A stretch of DNA of 64,000 nucleotides from Desulfosarcina alkanivorans. Its GTDB lineage: Bacteria > Desulfobacterota > Desulfobacteria > Desulfobacterales > Desulfosarcinaceae. Shown here one piece after another: positions 16,509 through 25,377 of the stretch. The first letter of the stretch is position 1. Each line of letters starts with the position of its first letter. The notes beneath the pieces are model-generated. The model saw only the letters and a list, made by a program, of their open reading frames with translations. It made no database searches and was not told the origin of the DNA. The stretch is taken from the NCBI RefSeq assembly GCF_009688945.1, contig NZ_AP021874.1, forward strand, positions 6,138,001 through 6,202,000. The letters run 5' to 3'. A program made the position numbers and the translations under genes.

Positions 16509-17510
16509 TCAACCCGTCTTTAAGAAGGCTTGCGTCAGTTTCTTCCAGTCCAGTCCGGGCAGGTTGCCGTAGACATCCGGCCCGAAGGTGCCGCCGTCGG
16601 CGGCCAGCGGTCCGGCCACTTCGGTGACCATCTCCTCGAGGACGCCCACTTCGCTGCTGATCCAGTCAACGCCGGCCTCGTCACTCATTAACCGCTTGGC
16701 CGCCGATTTGACGTCAGGGGTTCGAACCAGGAAGAGCCACCCTTCACCATAAGGCTCGCGGTTGGCCAGTCCTGGATTTTCCATTACGCGGGTATTGACC
16801 TCCACGATGACCCCATCGACAGGTGCCCGCACATCCGCCAGGTGGTCCCGTCGTTTCAACCCCCAGCCGATCTTGTCGTGGCTCAACTCCTTTCCCATGA
16901 GGGGAAGCTCGAATCCATCGGCCTGGCCGAAGACCTTGAGGGAGAAATCATCCAGCCCGACGCGCAAAAAACCGCCGCTTTCGATGCGGGCCCAGGTGTG
17001 GCCGTTGTGGAAATGATAGTGACTGGGAACGTCAAATCCCTTGACCGTTTCCACCCGGGTCGGGTCGCTTTTGGTTTTGGCGGCCAGCACATCTTCGAAA
17101 TATTGATCGAAATCGCATTTGTCGCATCGAAAGTCATAGGCGCAGGCACGGTGGGCGATCCGCCGGGTCAGGCTGTGCCTGCAAACGCGTTCCAGGGCCG
17201 GCTGGCGACGCATGGCATCCTGCCAACTGGTCTGTTTGCCCTTTGAGACCTTGGCCTGCATGGCGTGGTCGTACTTGCAGGTGGTGCAGTCGTAATAGTT
17301 GTTGCAGCTTTTGTACTTGACTGCGCCGGCCTGCATCCACAGGCAGGGGTTTTCGGCCTGGGCCTTTTTGTCCGGTTTAATGACCCACACCTGGCCGCCG
17401 AGGACGGAACCGATGCCGGACGGCTGTGCCATTTCGTTCTGTTTTCCACGATGATAAGATGATCCGTAACCGATGCGGCTTCTTGGGTGCCCGTTGCCTT
17501 TTTCACTCAT
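16509..17510 (-). CDS. Cys-rich GcvH-like protein 2 (module A)
   Basis: 333 residues with the same plan as its downstream neighbour: Cys56...Cys69-x5-Cys75-x2-Cys78 and Cys110...Cys123-x5-Cys129-x2-Cys132, then a GcvH-like domain (HNGHTWARIE, LRVGLDDFSLKVFG, APVDGVIVEVN). The lipoyl-lysine position is Asp222. An extra N-terminal segment of about 50 residues is Gly/Ser-rich. I placed the start at 17510 because AAAGGAG lies just upstream; the frame runs on to 17633 but the extension covers the leader. It is the first gene of the sigma-54-controlled pair. Eight conserved cysteines suggest two Zn or Fe-S sites; the function is unknown. Confidence 0.8.
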   Translation of the reverse strand: MSEKGNGHPRSRIGYGSSYHRGKQNEMAQPSGIGSVLGGQVWVIKPDKKAQAENPCLWMQAGAVKYKSCNNYYDCTTCKYDHAMQAKVSKGKQTSWQDAMRRQPALERVCRHSLTRRIAHRACAYDFRCDKCDFDQYFEDVLAAKTKSDPTRVETVKGFDVPSHYHFHNGHTWARIESGGFLRVGLDDFSLKVFGQADGFELPLMGKELSHDKIGWGLKRRDHLADVRAPVDGVIVEVNTRVMENPGLANREPYGEGWLFLVRTPDVKSAAKRLMSDEAGVDWISSEVGVLEEMVTEVAGPLAADGGTFGPDVYGNLPGLDWKKLTQAFLKTG

Positions 17511-17648
17511 TTTCCCATCTCCTTTGCTGATGTATGTTTCATGTTTGATATCTGTTGAAAGCGCTTCCGGTGAAGGCTTTCCCGGATTCGGCAAAACCCG
17601 GTATGGAAAAAACTGCCACCGGGTGACGTCCACTGTTGCCTAATACTC

Positions 17649-17664
17649 AGCAAGTGGTGTGCCA
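17649..17664 (-). promoter_or_regulatory. Sigma-54 promoter of the GcvH-like operon (module A)
   Basis: On the minus strand the 16 bases read TGGCAC-A-CCAC-TTGCT, matching the -24/-12 consensus TGGCACG-N4-TTGCW at nearly every fixed position with exact GG-to-GC spacing. Transcription would start near 17637, giving a leader of about 125 bases before the ATG at 17510. Confidence 0.85.
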
Positions 17665-17737
17665 TGTTTTTAACGAATCGATATTACAGTTAATATCAAA
17701 TATACGGCAGGCTTTTTTCACGGGATGTCGGCCCATG

Positions 17738-17865
17738 TGTAGAAAAATCCTACAAAATCAAGGGCCATGCCATCCTGTTTCGCGCAAAAAAACGGATTTG
17801 ATAATTGTTATCGGGTAGTTGCCGTCATGCCGGATTTTCCTACACCCGAGTCGGGATTTCCTACA
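17738..17865. promoter_or_regulatory. Candidate enhancer (UAS) sites for the NtrC-type regulator
   Basis: About 100 bp upstream of the predicted start is the inverted repeat TGTAG-N7-CTACA (17738-17754). A further 100 bp upstream are two direct copies of GGATTT(T)CCTACA (17832-17844 and 17854-17865), 22 bp apart, about two helical turns. Position and arrangement are typical of enhancer sites for sigma-54 activators. The CTACA core recurs upstream of the module B GcvH-like gene. Confidence 0.6.
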
Positions 17866-18042
17866 GCCCCTAAAAATGATATTGACTCGGCCTACCCGGG
17901 CGGTGTTAGCTGGTATCCTGCTGCCACGATTAAACAGCGGCCTGTTGATCGTCCTCATCCCCGGATTTGATCGGCATGAACCGAAGACGGCGTATCACCG
18001 ATGCCCGTAAACCCATCACAGGAAAAGAAAGGATAATGCCCG

Positions 18043-18510
18043 ATGGATTTTAAAGACATGGACGCGCTCATCACGTTTGCCATCGAAAGAGAAAAGGAAG
18101 CGGCCAAATTTTACGAAGAGAACAGTGAATCCGAAATGATGTCCGGCAAGCGGCAGATGCTCAAGGAATTTGCCGCCGAAGAACGCAAGCACCAGCGGAT
18201 GCTGGAAGATTTCCGGGCTACGGGCATCGCCGAGAATATCGAAGGATACCGTTTTGAATGGATCACCGATATCAAGCGAAGTGATTATGTGGAACCGATG
18301 GCGTACCGACCGGGCATGGCTTACAATGAACTGCTCATGCTGGCCATGAAGCGTGAAGAGGCGGCACTCAAGCTTTACAACGAACTGCTGGATAAAGCGG
18401 ACAGTGACGACGCCAAAACCCTTTTCAAAATGCTTTGCCAGGAGGAGGCCAAACATAAGCTCGCCCTGGAGACCATGTATGACGATTACATGGCAGAGAT
18501 GGGCGATTGA
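18043..18510 (+). CDS. Rubrerythrin-type ferritin-like di-iron protein
   Basis: 155 residues forming a four-helix ferritin-like domain with two iron-ligand sets: EREKEAAKFYEE, then EERKH, and REEAALKLYNE, then EEAKHK. It lacks the C-terminal rubredoxin domain of classical rubrerythrin. Proteins of this type reduce peroxide or store iron in anaerobes. AAAGGATA precedes the ATG. It ends three bases before the miaA start, so the two are probably cotranscribed. The region upstream carries the enhancer sites of the divergent GcvH-like operon. Confidence 0.85.
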   Translation: MDFKDMDALITFAIEREKEAAKFYEENSESEMMSGKRQMLKEFAAEERKHQRMLEDFRATGIAENIEGYRFEWITDIKRSDYVEPMAYRPGMAYNELLMLAMKREEAALKLYNELLDKADSDDAKTLFKMLCQEEAKHKLALETMYDDYMAEMGD

Positions 18511-18513
18511 TCG

Positions 18514-19455
18514 TTGGCCCTGGATTCTGCCCAAACCAAACTCATCGTTATCTGCGGGCCCACCGGGTCTGGAAAGACCGGCTTCGCCATCCGCCTGGCC
18601 CGGCGGTTTGACGGGGAAATCGTCGGTGCCGATTCCATGCAGATTTATCGCATGATGGATATCGGCACCGCCAAGCCCACGCCGGCGGAGCAGGCGGCGG
18701 CTCCCCACCACATGATCGACATCGTGGATCCGGACGAGGATTTCGATGCCGCCGCCTACGCGAAGATGGCTGCCGATACCATCCACGAGATCGGCGCCCG
18801 GGGACGGCCCGCGCTGGTGGTCGGTGGAACCGGATTTTACATCAAGGCGCTGATTCACGGCCTTTTCGAGCAAGGCCCCTCGGACCCGGCGGTTCGTCGC
18901 CGCCTGGCGCGGCAGGCGCAATCGTCGGGCACCGACGCCCTGCACCGGCGCCTGCAAAAGATCGACAGCACGGCTGCCGGTCGAATCCATCCCAACGACA
19001 CCTATCGTATCATTCGGGCACTGGAAGTATTCGCGGTCACCGGTGAACCCCTCACCGTTTTTCAGCAGCGCCACGGGTTCCGCGAACAGCGCTTCAACAC
19101 ACTGGAAATCGGACTCGCCTGGGCCCGGCCGGTTTTGTATGACCGAATCAACCGGCGGGTTGACGCCATGATGGCACAGGGTTTTCTGGATGAGGTCCGG
19201 CACCTTCAGGCCAGGGGCTACGGCAGGGATCTCAAATCCATGCAGAGTCTGGGATACCGCCACCTGGCGGCAGTGATCCGCGGGGATGTCATGCTGGCGG
19301 ATGCGGTGGCCACCTTGAAGCGGGACCACCGCCGATACGCCAAGCGCCAGTTGAGCTGGTTCGGCAACCGGGAATCGGTCCACTGGCTATCCCCGGACCA
19401 GACGGCCCCGGCCAGCGAGATGATTCGCGCTTTTCTGCAGGACCGCCTGGCCTGA
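18514..19455 (+). CDS. miaA: tRNA dimethylallyltransferase
   Basis: 313 residues, full length for MiaA, which transfers dimethylallyl from DMAPP to N6 of A37 in tRNAs that read UNN codons. The P-loop GPTGSGKT (about 15-22), the substrate motif GADSMQIYRMMDIGTAKP, VVGGTGFYIKALI and the C-terminal TxxYAKRQLSWF-like segment are all visible. The start is a TTG three bases after the rubrerythrin-like stop; no later Met would keep the P-loop context, so I keep it. It is a housekeeping gene inserted among signalling genes. Confidence 0.95.
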   Translation: MALDSAQTKLIVICGPTGSGKTGFAIRLARRFDGEIVGADSMQIYRMMDIGTAKPTPAEQAAAPHHMIDIVDPDEDFDAAAYAKMAADTIHEIGARGRPALVVGGTGFYIKALIHGLFEQGPSDPAVRRRLARQAQSSGTDALHRRLQKIDSTAAGRIHPNDTYRIIRALEVFAVTGEPLTVFQQRHGFREQRFNTLEIGLAWARPVLYDRINRRVDAMMAQGFLDEVRHLQARGYGRDLKSMQSLGYRHLAAVIRGDVMLADAVATLKRDHRRYAKRQLSWFGNRESVHWLSPDQTAPASEMIRAFLQDRLA

Positions 19456-19610
19456 GGCCGGCAACCGGGCCGAATCCGGCGCCGACCGTCCGGCAGCGTC
19501 TTTGATTTCCAATCCTTTAGAACCACCGATAAATGCCGATAAAACAACCGCGGCGGTAAACGCATTTGCTGCCGGTTGTGCCGTCAATCAGAACGTTTTG
19601 GCAAAATAAA

Positions 19611-21599
19611 ATGACCGATTTTCCCCAGCCGCTGATCCTGACCATTGAAGACGAACCCGCTATTCGGGATAGTTTTCGTAACTATCTGGAGGACTTCGAT
19701 TACCATGTGATCGAGGCGCCGGACGGGGTTGCCGGCCTGGAAGCCTTCCGGCGGCATCAGCCGGATCTGGTGCTGCTGGACCTGCGCATGCCCGGCATGG
19801 ATGGTATTGAGGTGCTGGCACAGATCCGGGAAATATCGCCGGATACACCGGTGATCATCGTTTCCGGAACCGGTTTGATTGAAGATGTCGTTGAAGCGCT
19901 GCGGCAGGGGGCGCAGGACTATCTGCTCAAACCGATAGAGGATCTGCCGATTGTCAGGCACGCCGTGGACCGCTGTCTGGAGCGTGCCCGCCTGGTTCGG
20001 GAAAACCGCCAGTATCAGCAGCAGCTGGAAGAAAAGGTCCTGAAACGCACCCGGGATTTAGCCGCTGCCAACCGGCGCTTGAAAAAGAGCGAATCCAAAT
20101 ACCGGCTTCTGTTCGAATCCATGCGTCACGGATTCGCCTTGTGCCGGCCGGCGGATGCCGGCCGGCCTCCCGAGGATTACCGGTTGATGGACGTCAACCC
20201 CGCCTTCGAATCAATGGTCGGTATGGGTGCCGCCGCGTTGAAGGATCAGCGGCTCTCGGCCTTATTTCCAGGGGTTGATTTCCAGGGGGCGACGCAGGCT
20301 GGAGCCGATCGTGGCAGCCATCACGTGGAATACCATGATCCAAGCCAGGACCGTTATTTCGATATGCTCGTATACCTGCGCGAAAACCGGGATCTGGTTC
20401 TTGTTCTGGCGGATATTTCCGAGCGGCAGCGGCTCAAGGAACAGCTTCAGCAGGCTCAGAAGATGGAGGCGATCGGCACCCTGGCCGGCGGAATCGCCCA
20501 TGACTTCAACAATATCCTCGGGGCGATCGTGGGTTACGGTGAACTGGCCATGCTGGACCTGGCCGCCGATCATCCGGCCAGGCGCAAGGTCGGGAGGATG
20601 ATCGGATCCTGCGACCGCGCCAAAGAACTGGTTCGCCGGATTCTTTCGTTCAGCCGCCAGAACCCGACTGAAAACTCCCGGGTCCGTATGGATCGGATGG
20701 TGGTGGAAGTGCTTGAACTGCTTCGGGCCGCCCTGCCCACCACCATTGAGATCCGCAAGCAGATCCGCTGCGCCGGCGCCACGGTCCATGCCGATCCGAC
20801 CCAGGTGCACCAGATTCTGATGAACCTGTGTACCAACGCCCATCATGCCATGCGAAAAACAGGTGGCAGGCTTACCATTCGAGTGGACTGTGTTGAATCC
20901 ACGCAGGTACCGCTGAACGAAGGGCCTGCCCTGCCGGCGGGTGCTTACGTCTGCCTGACGGTCCGGGATACCGGAACCGGTATGGACAGCCGGACCCTCA
21001 AGCGCGCGTTTGATCCCTATTTTACCACCAAACCCAAAGGAGAGGGGACCGGGCTGGGGCTTGCCGTGGTTCATGGCCTGGTGAAGCGCTGGAAGGGGGA
21101 GATCGGCGTCAAGAGTGGGCCCGGAAAAGGAACGACTTTCAGCATATACCTTCCCCGAATCGATGATGCACAGGAGGCCTTCGGTGTGCCGGTCGGGGCC
21201 GCAGCGACCGGCTGCGGGCGGATTCTCATGGTTGACGATGAGCAGGCCCTGGTGCTGGTGGGGCGGGAAATGCTGGCGCGTGCCGGATACACGGTGACGG
21301 TTTTTACATGCCCCGAAAAGGCACTGGGGCAGTTTAGGGAGGCCCCCGGTGCCTTCGACCTGGTGCTTACGGATATGACCATGCCCAAATTGACCGGGGA
21401 CCAACTGGCAAGGGAGATCCACCGGGTGCGGCCGGATTTGCCGGTCATTCTGTGCACCGGATACGTCGAAGCCATGGAGACGGCCATGGCCAGCGAAGCC
21501 GGCTATGCCGCTGTTCTCATGAAACCGCTGATGATGGACGCCCTGATCCATACCGTGGGACTCGTTTTGGAAAAAGCCGCCAAAGGGCGAACGGCGTAA
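19611..21599 (+). CDS. Hybrid sensor kinase: receiver-PAS-kinase-receiver
   Basis: 662 residues from the ATG at 19611 (a TTG at 19566 is possible but lacks a clear ribosome-binding site). Order: N-terminal receiver (EDEP, LLDLRMPGMDG, SGTG, LLKPIED), a coiled coil near 130-165, a PAS-like domain (SESKYRLLFESMRHGFALC), HisKA (GGIAHDFNNILGAIVG), HATPase (GTGMD, GEGTGLGLAVVHG) and a C-terminal receiver (MVDDEQALV, LVLTDMTMPKLTG, LMKPL). The protein is soluble. Such proteins integrate a signal from another kinase through the N-terminal receiver. The receiver-only gene at 21737 and the larger hybrid kinase at 22162 follow on the same strand. Confidence 0.85.
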   Translation: MTDFPQPLILTIEDEPAIRDSFRNYLEDFDYHVIEAPDGVAGLEAFRRHQPDLVLLDLRMPGMDGIEVLAQIREISPDTPVIIVSGTGLIEDVVEALRQGAQDYLLKPIEDLPIVRHAVDRCLERARLVRENRQYQQQLEEKVLKRTRDLAAANRRLKKSESKYRLLFESMRHGFALCRPADAGRPPEDYRLMDVNPAFESMVGMGAAALKDQRLSALFPGVDFQGATQAGADRGSHHVEYHDPSQDRYFDMLVYLRENRDLVLVLADISERQRLKEQLQQAQKMEAIGTLAGGIAHDFNNILGAIVGYGELAMLDLAADHPARRKVGRMIGSCDRAKELVRRILSFSRQNPTENSRVRMDRMVVEVLELLRAALPTTIEIRKQIRCAGATVHADPTQVHQILMNLCTNAHHAMRKTGGRLTIRVDCVESTQVPLNEGPALPAGAYVCLTVRDTGTGMDSRTLKRAFDPYFTTKPKGEGTGLGLAVVHGLVKRWKGEIGVKSGPGKGTTFSIYLPRIDDAQEAFGVPVGAAATGCGRILMVDDEQALVLVGREMLARAGYTVTVFTCPEKALGQFREAPGAFDLVLTDMTMPKLTGDQLAREIHRVRPDLPVILCTGYVEAMETAMASEAGYAAVLMKPLMMDALIHTVGLVLEKAAKGRTA

Positions 21600-21736
21600 T
21601 CTGTTTGCCGGGCGTCCTTGAGATTGGCCTGCGGGTCCGTTGCGCCACAGGTGTTCAGGCGCATCATCGGACCTGCCTATTGTATCCGGGACAAATGAAT
21701 CGAATTGTCATGATGTTCCGCTAATCTGGAGGCGCC

Positions 21737-22120
21737 ATGTCGTCCCGAATTCGCGTGCTGGTGGTTGACGATGAACCCGCCATCCGCAACAGCCTGGTTG
21801 AGTTTTTGAAAGATTTTCAGTATGATGTTTTATCCGTGGACAGTGCCGAAGGCGCTTTGGACCTGATCACCCGCATTCCTGTCGATGTCGCCGTGGTGGA
21901 TATCCGGCTGCCCAAACTGGATGGCGACTCCCTGATCCTCCAGGCCCACCTGGTCCGGCCCCGAATGCGGTTTCTCGTCCATACCGGATCCGTGGATTAT
22001 ATCCTTCCCGATGAATTGAAAGCGATCGGGGTGACCCAGGATCATGTTTTTTCAAAACCCCAGGCGGATCTGTCGGTTTTTACAGACGCCATCGTTAAAC
22101 TGGTATCCCCTGAAGCCTGA
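21737..22120 (+). CDS. Single-domain response regulator
   Basis: 127 residues comprising only a receiver domain. The acidic pair is in VVDDEPAIRNSL, the phosphoacceptor in VAVVDIRLPKLDG, and the conserved Thr and Lys in HTGS and FSKPQ. With no output domain it probably shuttles phosphate between the hybrid kinases on either side or controls a partner protein by binding. A GGAGG-like ribosome-binding site lies upstream of the ATG. The gap to the preceding gene is 137 bp and to the next gene 41 bp. Confidence 0.85.
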   Translation: MSSRIRVLVVDDEPAIRNSLVEFLKDFQYDVLSVDSAEGALDLITRIPVDVAVVDIRLPKLDGDSLILQAHLVRPRMRFLVHTGSVDYILPDELKAIGVTQDHVFSKPQADLSVFTDAIVKLVSPEA

Positions 22121-22161
22121 CCTGATTTTAATGGCCTGCGTGATGACCCCCTTCAGCAGAG

Positions 22162-25100
22162 ATGCAAATGTCGGAGACTGAGTTGACCCACCGCACCCAT
22201 CGCCAATCGATCCAACCCGTGATGGTCTGCCCGACAACAGGGCTGCCCGTCAAATCCCGTCCGGAATGGACGGACCGCCGGTTTGGGAAGCGCTATCGGC
22301 TGACCACCCGGGTGGTGGGCGACCGCATCCTGTTGAACCAGCCCTCCGGCCATGCCGAGCTCAAAGACATCATCGACTCCCTGCGCATGACCGATGCCGT
22401 GGTCCGGGAACATATCGACGCGCCGGCCGGCTACGTTCACGTATCCGACTACTCGGGCATGCTGGGCATCACCCGTGAGGCCCGCACCCACTATATCCGT
22501 CATATGCAGCGTCGTGAAAATATGCTGGGACTGGTTTATTTCGGCGTCAGCCCGCTGTTCAGCTTTATGATCAAGATCGCCAAGCGCTTGAGCCTCGTCA
22601 AATTCAATGTCCGCATCGTCAAAGATTACGAAGACGCCATGTTGGCGGCCATCCGCCTGGCCGGCATCGAGTCGATTGCCGCCCCGTCTGTCGGGCCGCC
22701 TGACCAGCTTCGGGCTGCCGGCATTACCGAACACGATGAGGAGGGGCGCCATATCCTTCGCTGTGACCGGTGGCACCTGTCACTGGACGGCTATTCCCTG
22801 GCCGTTGAGGTCATCGACCGACGCATCTATCATGCCGTTTCGTCAGGGACCCTGCGCGCCCATCACGTGGCGTCCGTGGCCCGGCTGCGGGAACGTGTGC
22901 GCCGCATGGTCGGCCTTGACGAGGGGTTCGAGGCCATCGTCACCGGTACTGCCGACGCTCACAACAGCGACCCCAAGGCCCGAAAACAATACATGGCGTC
23001 GCTGAAGCAGTGGCATGATCAATACCCGATGGCCCTGTACGTATTCTACAACGCGAACTGGTTTATCCGCACCGCGGCCATGCTGGCCGTTCCCTTTATG
23101 CCGTTCAAGGTAAAGGTTGCCCGGGACCGTGCCGGCGCGCTGGCCTTGGTCGACCGGCTTGTCGTTTCTTTTCAACGGGTTGCGACGGATGATCCGCCGC
23201 CGGCACCGAATGCCGCCGATGCGGCGCCGGTCGTTCATCAGCTGCTCGAGTATATCGGTGATATCGACTGGGAGCGGCACGGCATTCCCGATCCCGACCA
23301 TGTGGATCGCGCTCATCCGTTTCGCCCGGTGTTCGATGCCATTGCCCTGATCAAGGGTGAACTGGATGCGCTGCTCCGGGAGCGCCATGCGGCTGAACAA
23401 GCGTTGCAGGCAAGCCAGCAGCGATTCGATGAAGTCCTGAAACACTCCCGGGATATCCTGTTCAAACGGGACCTTAAAAACGGTGCCTACGAATATGTCA
23501 GCAACGCCATCAGCGATCTTTTGGGCATCAGTCCCGAAACCGCCGGCCGCAATGGCTTTGACGGGATGCAGGCCGTGGTCCATCCGGAGGACCTTCCCCG
23601 CTTTCTGACCTTCAACAGGGAACTGCTGAAAGCTGCCGAAAACAGGGATGCCGACCATGTCATCGAATACCGCATGCGCGACCGCCAGGGGCGATACCGC
23701 TGGTTCAGCGACAGCCATGCCATTATCCGGGATGCGGCCGGCAAACCGGCTTTTGTCATTGGCAGCAACCGGGATATCACCGACCAGAAAGATGCCGAAC
23801 AGGAACTCAAGGCGTCCCACGAACGTTTCACCACCGTGCTGGACAGCGTCCGTGCCCACATTTATGTGGCGGATATGGAGAACCATGAAATCCTGTTCAT
23901 GAACCAGGCGATGCGTGATGATTTCGGTGACAACCGCCTGGGTGACCGGTGCTTCGAAATCCTGCGCGACAACACGGCGGTCTGCCCGGACTGCACCACG
24001 GATAAACTGTTGGATGCCGATGGCCAGCCAACGGGCATTTCCACATGGGAAGGTCTCAATCCATTGAAAAACCGGTGGTATCTTTATAGCGCCCGGGCCA
24101 TCCGGTGGGTGGACGGCCGCCTGGTCAGGCTCCAGATCGCCGTGGACATCGACCGAATTAAATCCCTGGAATCGGAACGTCAGGAGATCGCCGAACGGCT
24201 CCGGCATACCCGTAAACTGGAAGCCGTCAGTACCATGGCCGGCGGCGTGGCCCACAATTTCAACAACCTGCTGATGGTCGTTCTGGGCAACCTGGAATTG
24301 ATGCGAATGAGTGTGCGGGAGGGGAGCAGCCTGAGCCGCCGGATCGACGCCGCCGAAAAATCCGCCCAGCGGGCCGCCGATCTGGGTACCCTTATGCTTA
24401 CCTATGTGGGGCAGACCCGGATCATCCCTCAGAACGTAAACCTGAATAATACCTTGTCGGAAATGGTGGATGTGCTGAAAACGACGGTGGCTGAAAAGGC
24501 AACCCTGACCGTCGATGCGTCCGACAGCCCCGGCCTGATCCATGCCGATGTTTCAAAGGTGTGCCAGGTGATCACCAGCCTGGTCACCAATGCGGTGGAA
24601 GCGTCTGCCGATCACCCCCTTGAGATCCGCCTCAGCGTCGGAGACCAGCATTGTGATGCCGCTCAGCTCTCCCGGCTGGCTCCCGGTGAAGACCTGCCCG
24701 AGGGACGATATGTCTGGTTGCGGGTGGCCGACAATGGGCGCGGCATGGACCAGGAGACCCTGGAAAAGGTGTTCGACCCCTTCTTTACCACCAAGTTCAC
24801 CGGCCGGGGGTTGGGAATGGCCGCCGTCATGGGGATCATGCGGGCCCACCGGGGCGGCATTCGTATCGACAGCCGGCCGGATGCGGGCACTGCGGTCAGC
24901 GTCTATTTCCCTGAACGCAGAAAGACCGCTCCGGATACCTCGGGAACCCCGGCTTCTGCGGTGTCGAAACGCCGGGGAACGGTCCTGCTGGTGGACGATG
25001 AGCCCCTGGTGCTGGAACTGGGCAAACAGATGCTGGTTTTTATGGGGTTTGACGTGCTCACCGCCAAAGATGGCCTGGAGGCGTTGACCGTATTCCAGGC

Positions 25101-25347
25101 TAACCGGGACCGGATCCGGCTGGCCGTGCTGGACGTCAACATGCCCCGGATGGGCGGCCGGGAAACCGTGGAGCGGCTGCGCAGCGCGGATGCCTCGCTG
25201 CCGCTGCTGGTGGCCAGCGGCTTCACCGAATCCCAGGCCCGGGAAAAGATGGGGCGTGCCCGTGTGGACGGTTACCTCAAAAAACCCTTTCGCGTGGAAC
25301 AGCTGCAGGAAAAGATCGACGCGATATTCCATTCAACGGACGAATGA
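22162..25347 (+). CDS. Large hybrid sensor kinase with duplicated N-terminal domain
   Basis: 1061 residues, no obvious membrane segments. The first 330 residues contain two similar blocks of about 110 residues (around 40-155 and 205-315), each with the pattern ALxY/ARxxY(I/M), a VYF/YVF strand and K-x-x-V near the end. I read these as a duplicated STAS-like sensory domain of unknown ligand. Two PAS domains follow (about 400-545 and 550-670, the second with C-F-E-I-L...CPDC), then HisKA (GGVAHNFNNLLMVVLG), HATPase (DNGRGMD, GRGLGMAAVMG) and a C-terminal receiver (VDDEP, LDVNMPRMGG, LKKPF). It is convergent with the Hdr cluster 2 operon and may form a phosphorelay with the preceding receiver. 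Confidence 0.8.
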   Translation: MQMSETELTHRTHRQSIQPVMVCPTTGLPVKSRPEWTDRRFGKRYRLTTRVVGDRILLNQPSGHAELKDIIDSLRMTDAVVREHIDAPAGYVHVSDYSGMLGITREARTHYIRHMQRRENMLGLVYFGVSPLFSFMIKIAKRLSLVKFNVRIVKDYEDAMLAAIRLAGIESIAAPSVGPPDQLRAAGITEHDEEGRHILRCDRWHLSLDGYSLAVEVIDRRIYHAVSSGTLRAHHVASVARLRERVRRMVGLDEGFEAIVTGTADAHNSDPKARKQYMASLKQWHDQYPMALYVFYNANWFIRTAAMLAVPFMPFKVKVARDRAGALALVDRLVVSFQRVATDDPPPAPNAADAAPVVHQLLEYIGDIDWERHGIPDPDHVDRAHPFRPVFDAIALIKGELDALLRERHAAEQALQASQQRFDEVLKHSRDILFKRDLKNGAYEYVSNAISDLLGISPETAGRNGFDGMQAVVHPEDLPRFLTFNRELLKAAENRDADHVIEYRMRDRQGRYRWFSDSHAIIRDAAGKPAFVIGSNRDITDQKDAEQELKASHERFTTVLDSVRAHIYVADMENHEILFMNQAMRDDFGDNRLGDRCFEILRDNTAVCPDCTTDKLLDADGQPTGISTWEGLNPLKNRWYLYSARAIRWVDGRLVRLQIAVDIDRIKSLESERQEIAERLRHTRKLEAVSTMAGGVAHNFNNLLMVVLGNLELMRMSVREGSSLSRRIDAAEKSAQRAADLGTLMLTYVGQTRIIPQNVNLNNTLSEMVDVLKTTVAEKATLTVDASDSPGLIHADVSKVCQVITSLVTNAVEASADHPLEIRLSVGDQHCDAAQLSRLAPGEDLPEGRYVWLRVADNGRGMDQETLEKVFDPFFTTKFTGRGLGMAAVMGIMRAHRGGIRIDSRPDAGTAVSVYFPERRKTAPDTSGTPASAVSKRRGTVLLVDDEPLVLELGKQMLVFMGFDVLTAKDGLEALTVFQANRDRIRLAVLDVNMPRMGGRETVERLRSADASLPLLVASGFTESQAREKMGRARVDGYLKKPFRVEQLQEKIDAIFHSTDE

Positions 25348-25358
25348 CCTGAGGGCAT

Positions 25359-25377
25359 GGGCCAATCCGATTGGCCC
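25359..25377. terminator. Stem-loop at a convergent junction
   Basis: A perfect 8-bp stem GGGCCAAT/ATTGGCCC with the loop CCG lies between the convergent hybrid kinase and receiver-kinase genes. It lacks a T-run and abuts the stop codon of the latter. It could terminate or stabilise both transcripts. Confidence 0.5.

Noticed and set aside
15581..17510. Glycine cleavage system H proteins
   Set aside because: The lipoyl lysine is absent, extra Cys domains are present, and no gcvT, gcvP or lipoate genes are nearby.
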